A DNA stretch of 5,269 nt from the NCBI GenBank assembly GCA_036501345.1, contig DASYAN010000439.1, positions 1-5,269 on the forward strand. The letters run 5' to 3'. This document shows, piece after piece, positions 1-5,089 of this stretch; position 1 is the first letter of the stretch; each line of letters starts with the position of its first letter. Position numbers and translations under genes: made by a program. The stretch is from DASYAN01 sp036501345. Lineage in GTDB: Bacteria; Chloroflexota; Ktedonobacteria; Ktedonobacterales; Ktedonobacteraceae. The notes beneath the pieces are model-generated. The model was not told where the DNA came from, ran no database searches, and worked only from the letters and a program-made list of their open reading frames with translations.

Positions 1-2
1 TT

Positions 3-632
3 TATGTCAAACCAGTTACCCTCGGTTCTAGTATTGGTGTTTCACGTGCAGAAGATGCTTCTGCACTGCGTCTTGCTCTTGATGTCGCTGCCACATATGA
101 TAGTCGCTTAATGATTGAGCCTGCCCAGCAAGATATCATCGAGATAAATTGTTCTGTCTTAGGCGATAGTACCGATGCTCGTGCCTCTGTCTGTGAACAG
201 CCCGTTAGCAGTGGAACGCTGAGCTATGAGGACAAATATCTCAGTGGCGACAAAAATGGAGGAAGCAAGGGTCGAGGCATGCAAAGTGCCAAGCGTCTCA
301 TACCAGCTCCAATCGATCCTGATTTGACGGAAGACATTCAAAAAGCAGCAATTAACGCTTTTAATTCTCTAAATGCGTCAGGTGTTGTGCGTATTGACTT
401 CTTTGTGCGCCCTTCAGAGAAAAAGTTCTATGTCAACGAGATTAATCCCATCCCTGGTTCTCTTTCCTTCTACTTATGGGAACCGACAGGAGTGGATTTT
501 CCGGAGCTGGTAACTACCTTAGTCGAGATTGCGCTGAAACGTCACAGTGAAAAGCGTCGAAGTACCTTCACGTTTAGCTCTTCACTCCTCAGCACTAATC
601 CTCTGGGTGGCACGAAAACTGCTCCCAGATAA
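3..632 (+). CDS. ddl: D-alanine--D-alanine ligase family protein (ATP-grasp), C-terminal part; 5' end outside the window
   Basis: This is the last 209 codons of a ligase that joins two D-amino acids (classically D-Ala + D-Ala, using ATP) in the cytoplasm for the peptidoglycan stem peptide. The open frame runs in from the left edge, and the first visible residues, YVKPVTLGSSIGVSR, are the ATP-grasp lysine strand and Gly/Ser loop. The EPAQQDIIEINCSVLGD strand and the omega loop with YEDKYL (nt 225-308) follow, then VRIDFF and the metal/substrate motif NEINPIPGSLSFYLW (nt 435-479). By eye the omega loop is about a dozen residues longer than in E. coli DdlB and Gly/Lys-rich, and the position of DdlB Ser281 appears to be Tyr. 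After the ligase core there is a basic, Ser/Thr-rich tail of about 30 residues. The nearest internal ATG (nt 111) falls inside the fold, so it is not the start. The family is secure; the second substrate (D-Ala, D-Ser, D-Lac or other) is not. It probably leads the hydrolase and MurF-like genes downstream. Confidence 0.92.
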   Translation, partial: YVKPVTLGSSIGVSRAEDASALRLALDVAATYDSRLMIEPAQQDIIEINCSVLGDSTDARASVCEQPVSSGTLSYEDKYLSGDKNGGSKGRGMQSAKRLIPAPIDPDLTEDIQKAAINAFNSLNASGVVRIDFFVRPSEKKFYVNEINPIPGSLSFYLWEPTGVDFPELVTTLVEIALKRHSEKRRSTFTFSSSLLSTNPLGGTKTAPR

Positions 633-726
633 AAGGCTTTCTAGACTTCGCTATCAGATCGACTATATACTGTAGATATCATAATGCTATTAACCAACTC
701 AGTGTACAAGTTTGTCTGAAGCGGAA

Positions 727-751
727 CTCCAGGGGCTGTAAGCCCCTGGAG
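727..751 (+). promoter_or_regulatory. Perfect 11-bp hairpin containing the ribosome-binding site of the downstream hydrolase
   Basis: The arms CTCCAGGGGCT (727-737) and AGCCCCTGGAG (741-751) are exact reverse complements around a GTA loop. The last four bases, GGAG at 748-751, are the best Shine-Dalgarno candidate for the ATG at 758, with a 6-base gap. If folded, the RNA would bury that site. No T-run follows on either strand, so it is not a standard intrinsic terminator. It could be a translational switch, a processing or stability element between ddl and the next two genes, or one copy of a dispersed palindromic repeat. The structure is seen directly; the role is inferred. Confidence 0.6.
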
Positions 752-757
752 CAATGG

Positions 758-1549
758 ATGAGTACTTCTAATATGTCAACTAACCTACATTCTTCGGTTC
801 AGCCACCTGCTCACATAGAGCAATGTGGCAACGGTCCTCCCGTGCTATTGCTACATGGCTGGGGGGTGAGTAGCGCATTATTTCAACCTACGATGACCGG
901 GCTAAAGCACGCTTTTACACTCATAGCACCCGACTTCCCCGGATTTGGTGCAACTCCCCCTCCATCCACTCCATGGTCAGCCAATGACTATGCAACTTGG
1001 GTAATTACTGTGCTCGATAGCCTCAATATCAAGCAGGTGCATGTGATAGGGCATTCCCATGGTGGTCGTGTGGCGATCAAACTTGCTAGCCAATGGCCAG
1101 AGCGTGTGATCAAACTGGTACTAGCAGATAGTGCTGGTATCCGACCGAAACGTACTCTAAAATATTGGATGCAGGTACGAACCTTCAAAAGCTTGCGCTG
1201 GCTCTCTCGTACATTTATAGTCCCTCCACCATTACGTGATTGGGCCAATGCTCGGATAGCACAGCGCGGCTCGCCTGATTACCAGCAGGCAGCAGGTACA
1301 GTTCGTGCATCTCTAGTGCGTGTAGTCAACGAGGATCTACGAGCCCTACTACCTCGCATTCAAGCACCAACTCTTTTGGTATGGGGTGAAAATGATGAGG
1401 ATACACCTCTTGCCGATGGACAACTCATGGAGAAGCTCATTCCTGATGCCGGATTAGTTGTACTCAAAGAGGCTGGTCACTATGCCTATTTAGAGCAATC
1501 GGCCTACTTCTGTCGCGTTGTAGAGACCTTCTTTCGAGGAACATCTTGA
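758..1549 (+). CDS. Alpha/beta hydrolase fold protein (263 aa)
   Basis: This is a soluble serine hydrolase with no signal peptide or membrane segment. The oxyanion-loop motif HGWG is at residues 33-36, and APDFPGFG at 57-64 is typical of the fold. The nucleophile elbow GHSHGG carries Ser100, the acid is probably Asp213 in WGENDEDTP, and the catalytic His is His241 in EAGHYAYLEQ. The triad is therefore complete and the length is normal for the family (about 260-280). A cap region of roughly residues 130-195 is Arg-rich. The ATG at 758 is preferred because GGAG lies 6 bases upstream, although that site is inside a perfect hairpin; an in-frame ATG at 773 is the alternative. The gene lies between ddl and a MurF-like ligase and its stop overlaps the next start, so it may act on a cell-wall peptide, ester or thioester intermediate. 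The sequence does not give the substrate, since this fold covers esterases, peptidases, thioesterases and dehalogenases. Confidence 0.9.
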   Translation: MSTSNMSTNLHSSVQPPAHIEQCGNGPPVLLLHGWGVSSALFQPTMTGLKHAFTLIAPDFPGFGATPPPSTPWSANDYATWVITVLDSLNIKQVHVIGHSHGGRVAIKLASQWPERVIKLVLADSAGIRPKRTLKYWMQVRTFKSLRWLSRTFIVPPPLRDWANARIAQRGSPDYQQAAGTVRASLVRVVNEDLRALLPRIQAPTLLVWGENDEDTPLADGQLMEKLIPDAGLVVLKEAGHYAYLEQSAYFCRVVETFFRGTS

Positions 1550-3195
1550 TGATTGCACCTTTTATTACAGGGCTGGCAGCCATAATCTGGCTTGTCTGGA
1601 TTGTTCGAGTAGCGCTGGTAGCGGCTCGAATGTATCAAATTGAAGAATATGAAGCCCCTCGCTTCTTGGCATGGGGTCGCCAGCGGGCTTGGCTTTGGTC
1701 AGCAGCCACGCTCCTCGCTAGTGGAACAACTCTTATACTTGGGTTATTAACGCTAGCTCTACCCACAGACCTTCGCAGAACAGCTATAGGTGTAGGTTGG
1801 CTTGTTGGTGCTATCTTGCTCCACATTCTTTGGAAGTCCCTGCCAGCAAAGAAAGCTCTTGTTTACACACCAAGAATGCGGCGAATCCTGGGCGCGGGAC
1901 TGGCTCTCACGCTGCTCGTTACCTGTGGACTAGCGGTTTTCGTCTTCACTATACCCGTAGTAGTGAGTGCTATTATAGTTGTACTGTCCTCTTTGCTTGC
2001 CCCCGGACTGGTGTTGCTACTAGTGCTTGGAGGGAACCTACTTATGACCCCCGTAGAAGCACAAATTAGGCAAGGCTTTGTGCGTCGTGCTCGTTCGCGT
2101 ATCACCACGTATAAACCTTTTGTTATCGGAATCGCTGGAAGCTACGGTAAGACCAGCACTAAAAATATTACGGCGCAGTTACTTGGTCCTCAGAAGCAGA
2201 CCCTGCCGACTCCCAAGAGCTTTAATACACTGATGGGGATCACTCGCACGATCAATGAAAACTTGGAGCCGAAACATGAGCTGTTCCTCGTTGAGATGGA
2301 TGCATACAATACAGGCGAGATTGCCAAGATGTGCGAACTTGTCGAACCTCATGTGGGAGTAATCACTTCAGTTGGTCCACAACATCTGGAACGCTTTGGT
2401 TCCATAGAACGCATTGCCGATGCACTCTACGAACTCGTGGCCTCTCTGCCGACAGCTAGCCCTGCCGTTATCTACGGAGGTGAGAGCATGTCTGCACTTT
2501 TGGCAGAACGAGCATCTCGTGCTGGCTACCGCGTCGTACGTTATGGTTTAGAGGGCGAGCAGGGTAAACCATTTGATGTTATCGCCTCGAACATTGTGGT
2601 TGATGAACATGCCAGTCACTTTACTTGGCGTTGGCCAGCAGAAAGTTTAGAATTTCGTGTTAGTATCCCATTGCTTGGTCAACATAATATTTTGAATGTG
2701 AGTGCTGCTTTGGCTGTAGTACATCTATTAGGTTTGTCCGTAGCGCAAGCCGCTCGCGATGCACTACGACTAGAGCCTGCTCAGCATCGTCTACAACTTA
2801 TGCCTTCTAAAGGCGGTATTACAGTGATCGATGATTCGTATAATGCCAATCCCGTAGGTGTTCATAATGGTCTTGATGTATTAGCCCAGATGCGTGGACA
2901 TGCAAAAATCCTTGTAACGCCAGGGATGGTGGAGTTAGGCAGTGTTGAGGAGACTGAGAATAAACGCTTTGGAGAACATGCCGCACAGGTTTGTAACCAT
3001 GTGATTCTTGTTGGTGCACAGCAAACAAAGCCAATTTTTGCTGGTTTACAGGAAAATGGGTTTTCATCGGACTCTATTCACATAGTGAATACTCTGGAGG
3101 AGGTAACAGCGACACTTGGTCAGATTGCTAAGCCAGGTGATGTAGTTCTGTTCGCCAATGATCTACCCGATACATATTTGGCTCTTAAACCATGA
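1549..3195 (+). CDS. Membrane-anchored MurF-like Mur ligase (548 aa)
   Basis: The C-terminal two thirds is a Mur ligase of MurF type. MurF joins D-Ala-D-Ala to the UDP-MurNAc-tripeptide using ATP. Visible motifs are the P-loop GSYGKTST (residues 197-204), SFNTLMGI (224-231), EPHVGVITSVGPQHLERFGS with His279, LGQHNILN (376-383), the MurF signature DDSYNANP (428-435) and GMVELGS (459-465). Instead of the usual N-terminal UDP-MurNAc-binding domain there are four to six hydrophobic segments (about 5-27, 48-71, 79-97, 112-134, 135-165), with YQIEEYEAPRFLAW between the first two. The ligase domain should therefore be held at the membrane, and the substrate may not be the soluble nucleotide. The position of the carbamylated lysine appears to be Leu293, and the C-terminal KGS motif is replaced by FANDLPD. 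The start is the ATG of a TGATG overlap with the hydrolase stop, with GAGGA 8 bases upstream; a TTG three bases earlier is less likely. Membership of the Mur ligase family is certain; the true MurF reaction is not, hence no gene symbol. Confidence 0.92.
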   Translation: MIAPFITGLAAIIWLVWIVRVALVAARMYQIEEYEAPRFLAWGRQRAWLWSAATLLASGTTLILGLLTLALPTDLRRTAIGVGWLVGAILLHILWKSLPAKKALVYTPRMRRILGAGLALTLLVTCGLAVFVFTIPVVVSAIIVVLSSLLAPGLVLLLVLGGNLLMTPVEAQIRQGFVRRARSRITTYKPFVIGIAGSYGKTSTKNITAQLLGPQKQTLPTPKSFNTLMGITRTINENLEPKHELFLVEMDAYNTGEIAKMCELVEPHVGVITSVGPQHLERFGSIERIADALYELVASLPTASPAVIYGGESMSALLAERASRAGYRVVRYGLEGEQGKPFDVIASNIVVDEHASHFTWRWPAESLEFRVSIPLLGQHNILNVSAALAVVHLLGLSVAQAARDALRLEPAQHRLQLMPSKGGITVIDDSYNANPVGVHNGLDVLAQMRGHAKILVTPGMVELGSVEETENKRFGEHAAQVCNHVILVGAQQTKPIFAGLQENGFSSDSIHIVNTLEEVTATLGQIAKPGDVVLFANDLPDTYLALKP

Positions 3196-3221
3196 ATCAT
3201 CAGCTCGGGAGCCAGACTAAA

Positions 3222-4067
3222 TCAAGCTTGTACACCCAGGTCCTTCTTGATACTATAAGCATCTTCAGCGGTATTGAGAATAGCAGTATCTACGGATTGA
3301 ATAAACATTTCCTGATTGGAGTGGGGAAGGATATGTAGCGGTCCTGTGAAAGGTGCGGTGATCTGGGAGTGACCAATAAGCCGTAATATTCCTTCTGGCC
3401 CGACGCATTTCCCGGCTGCATTAGCATAAACTAGGATAATTTCGTTCTCAAAAGCGCGTGCTGTACAGAGAGCATCGACCAGTTTGGTCTCTGCATCGGG
3501 ATCATACTTAAGGCCTATGCCAGCATCCTCAAAGCACCAGAAGCTTGGGCAGATGACCAGCTCAACACCCTGCTGAAGCATGGCCCGAAAGACTTCAGGA
3601 AACATCAGGTCCCAGCAAATGATTAAGCCAACCCTGCCGTACTGGGTATCGAAGACAGAGGTTACATCGCCAGGAGTCAGCAACAGTCTCTCGTGATGCC
3701 AAAGATTGATTTTGCGGTATTTTCCTCGAATGGAACCTGTCTTGTCAATATAATACGTGGTGTTATAGAGCCCATCTTGGTCACCCTCAATGAAAGAGCC
3801 GGGGACAAGGTCTATATTATATTCGGCCGCTAGGCGCTGAAAGTGCTGGACGTAACGACTCTCGTAGTCAGCAAGGACCTTGTCCCCAAGCACAACGGTG
3901 AGAAAATTTTCTGGGAAAACGATGATATCTGCTCTGGACGAAGCTTTTTTGATAAATTGCTCGATTCTAACTGAGGCTTGTTGGACACGTAACTCTGCCT
4001 CGGCCAGGGTCTCAGCAGGAGCAAATGGTTGAATGCCAAATTGTACAACCGCAACATTTATCTGCAT
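3222..4067 (-). CDS. Nitrilase-superfamily carbon-nitrogen hydrolase (281 aa)
   Basis: This is a cytoplasmic amidohydrolase of the CN-hydrolase fold, which cleaves amide, carbamoyl or nitrile C-N bonds through a Glu-Lys-Cys triad. All three catalytic residues are visible: Glu53 in FPENF, Lys119 in GKYRKINLW and Cys151 in IICWDLMFPE. Glu126 in WHHER fits the second conserved glutamate of the family. The N-terminal strand INVAVVQF and the YNTTYYID strand are also typical, and the protein is full length. The ATG at 4067-4065 is preceded by AAGGTGG, a near-perfect ribosome-binding site with a short spacing of about 4 bases. It starts 9 bases after the stop of the upstream peptidase-like gene, so the two are co-transcribed. 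It ends 26 bases from the stop of the convergent MurF-like gene. The substrate cannot be read from the sequence; an aliphatic amide, omega-amide or N-carbamoyl amino acid are options. Confidence 0.92.
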   Translation of the reverse strand: MQINVAVVQFGIQPFAPAETLAEAELRVQQASVRIEQFIKKASSRADIIVFPENFLTVVLGDKVLADYESRYVQHFQRLAAEYNIDLVPGSFIEGDQDGLYNTTYYIDKTGSIRGKYRKINLWHHERLLLTPGDVTSVFDTQYGRVGLIICWDLMFPEVFRAMLQQGVELVICPSFWCFEDAGIGLKYDPDAETKLVDALCTARAFENEIILVYANAAGKCVGPEGILRLIGHSQITAPFTGPLHILPHSNQEMFIQSVDTAILNTAEDAYSIKKDLGVQA

Positions 4068-4076
4068 ACGACCACC

Positions 4077-4961
4077 TTACTTGCTTTTCGTTTCAACACG
4101 ATGGAGGAAATCCTCTATCGCTTCAACATACTTCTGACTTTCCTCAAGATGTGCCATATGGGCGCTCTGTTCAAACACCACCATCTCTGCATTTGGCACT
4201 AAACTCTGATACCACGCTGTAGTTTTTGGTGGTGCTTCATCAAAACGGCCACAGGTGAATAGAGTAGGAATAGTAATTTCATGAAGGCGGCTAGTTCGAT
4301 CGTAGTTCTTCAGATTACCAGTCACATAACATTCGGCTGGTCCCCACATAGTTTGGTAAACAGTATGGCCCATACCTTGAGCTGTTCGTATCAAAGGCTC
4401 AGGTGCAGGGTACATGCGACAAACATAATATCTATCATAGATTTGTGTGGCTTTTTGATACTCCTGTGAGGATGTTGTTCCGTTTGCCTCATGCTGTTTT
4501 AGGATATCTTGTACATTCTTTGGCAGCTTTGTACGGTATTCAATCCCATCATTGATCCAGCGAGGCATACTTAGCGCTGGACTGGCAAAAATGACACTTT
4601 GCAATCCTGTTGGTTGCGTAAAAATGTAGTCAGCAGCGAGGATTGTTCCCCAAGAATGACCAAGCAGATGCACTTGCTGCAAACCAAGAGCCTGTCGGAC
4701 TTGATGTAGTTCCTCAACAAAACGCTCAGTCTGCCACAAACCAGGGTCATCTGGCCGATCAGATTTGCCACAGCCCAGTTGATCGTAGAAAATAACTTGC
4801 CGCTCGTCAGATAAGTAGGACAAAGATTCAAGGTAATCATGAGGACATCCAGGACCACCATGTAAAACTAGCAGAGGAACTCCCTTTCCACTTCCTACAG
4901 TTTGGTACCATACGCTGCCATTATTAACTGAAATATAGCCTTCTTCTTTTCTAGCACTCAT
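4077..4961 (-). CDS. Proline iminopeptidase-family alpha/beta hydrolase (294 aa)
   Basis: This is a peptidase-family S33-type hydrolase. Relatives remove N-terminal proline or other residues from small peptides, or hydrolyse amino acid amides. Family motifs occur in order: HGGPGCPHDY (34-43), DQLGCGKSDRP (60-70), nucleophile Ser103 in GHSWGT, MWGPAE (205-210), acid Asp241 in CGRFDEAPP and His268 in SAHMAHLEE. The triad is complete, the length matches the family (about 290-300), and no export signal is seen. The ATG at 4961-4959 is chosen over an in-frame GTG at 5003. That GTG lies inside the upstream inverted repeat, has no good ribosome-binding site and adds 14 residues rich in Arg and Phe that the family does not need. 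The chosen start has only a weak GGA about 10 bases upstream. It is the first gene of a two-gene unit with the nitrilase-type enzyme. Proline iminopeptidase is the family name; an amino acid amidase is an equally good reading. Confidence 0.9.
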   Translation of the reverse strand: MSARKEEGYISVNNGSVWYQTVGSGKGVPLLVLHGGPGCPHDYLESLSYLSDERQVIFYDQLGCGKSDRPDDPGLWQTERFVEELHQVRQALGLQQVHLLGHSWGTILAADYIFTQPTGLQSVIFASPALSMPRWINDGIEYRTKLPKNVQDILKQHEANGTTSSQEYQKATQIYDRYYVCRMYPAPEPLIRTAQGMGHTVYQTMWGPAECYVTGNLKNYDRTSRLHEITIPTLFTCGRFDEAPPKTTAWYQSLVPNAEMVVFEQSAHMAHLEESQKYVEAIEDFLHRVETKSK

Positions 4962-4986
4962 TATTCTATATTCCACATTCCTTCTG

Positions 4987-5040
4987 AAAAATCTATTTAG
5001 CACTGAAACTTGAGTTATAGATCCCGAGTTCCAGTGCTAA
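4987..5040 (-). promoter_or_regulatory. Leader inverted repeat with T-tract: possible attenuator/terminator or CIRCE-like operator
   Basis: Read on the minus strand, TTAGCACTG (5040-5032) and CAGTGCTAA (5005-4997) are perfect 9-bp inverted arms. In RNA a G-U pair and AACT/AGTT extend the stem to about 14 pairs around a 16-base loop. Five T's follow at 4991-4987, six bases (including A-T-A-G) after the arm. The position is between the predicted transcription start and the ATG of the peptidase-like gene, and also downstream of the flavoprotein stop. It can therefore serve as an attenuator for the first, a weak terminator for the second, or both. Eight of nine bases per arm match the HrcA operator CIRCE (TTAGCACTC-N9-GAGTGCTAA), but the 26-base spacer is not that of CIRCE. 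Confidence 0.5.
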
Positions 5041-5050
5041 CCTCATTGTA

Positions 5051-5080
5051 ATTATAGAGCAAATCTGCTCCACTATACAA
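5051..5080 (-). promoter_or_regulatory. Predicted sigma-70-type promoter for the peptidase-nitrilase operon, with a dyad in the spacer
   Basis: On the minus strand TTGTAT (5080-5075) and a perfect TATAAT (5056-5051) are separated by 18 bases, which would place transcription start near 5044. The -35 matches the consensus only in TTG. The spacer contains GAGCA-N4-TGCTC (5057-5070), a perfect 5-bp dyad abutting the -10, which could be a repressor site. The promoter sits 10 bases beyond the flavoprotein stop and about 80-90 bases before the ATG at 4961. It would let the peptidase and amidase be expressed apart from the upstream gene. Confidence 0.45.
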
Positions 5081-5089
5081 CGGTCAAAC

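Noticed and set aside
643..685. Promoter for the hydrolase in the 125-base gap (TATACT at 666-671 or CATAAT at 680-685)
   Set aside because: The -10-like hexamers exist, but no acceptable -35 lies 16-18 bases upstream, and AT-rich gaps give such matches by chance. Read-through from ddl is the simpler view.
727..757. Hairpin after ddl as an intrinsic terminator
   Set aside because: No T-run follows on the plus strand (CAATGG comes next) or on the minus strand; the stem instead contains the ribosome-binding site of the next gene.
1546..1548. TTG as start of the MurF-like gene
   Set aside because: The ATG immediately after it forms the usual TGATG coupling with the hydrolase stop and is better spaced from GAGGA.
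1863..2108. Antisense and out-of-frame open frames inside the MurF-like gene and the other large genes
   Set aside because: They lie within genes with clear family motifs, have low-complexity or Ser/Arg-rich translations and no family signature.
3203..3212. GCTCGGGAGC between the convergent genes as a terminator stem
   Set aside because: Only four pairs around a two-base loop, with no T-run.
3221..3251. ATCAAG...CTTGAT inverted repeat at the end of the amidase gene
   Set aside because: Six bases with a 19-base loop, mostly inside coding sequence; expected by chance.
4962..5003. GTG at 5003 as start of the peptidase-like gene
   Set aside because: It lies in the arm of the leader hairpin, lacks a good ribosome-binding site and adds residues not expected for the family; the ATG at 4961 fits better, though without protein data it is not excluded.
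4997..5040. A true CIRCE/HrcA operator
   Set aside because: The spacer is 26 bases rather than 9 and one base in each arm differs, and no chaperone gene is nearby. It is kept only as CIRCE-like.
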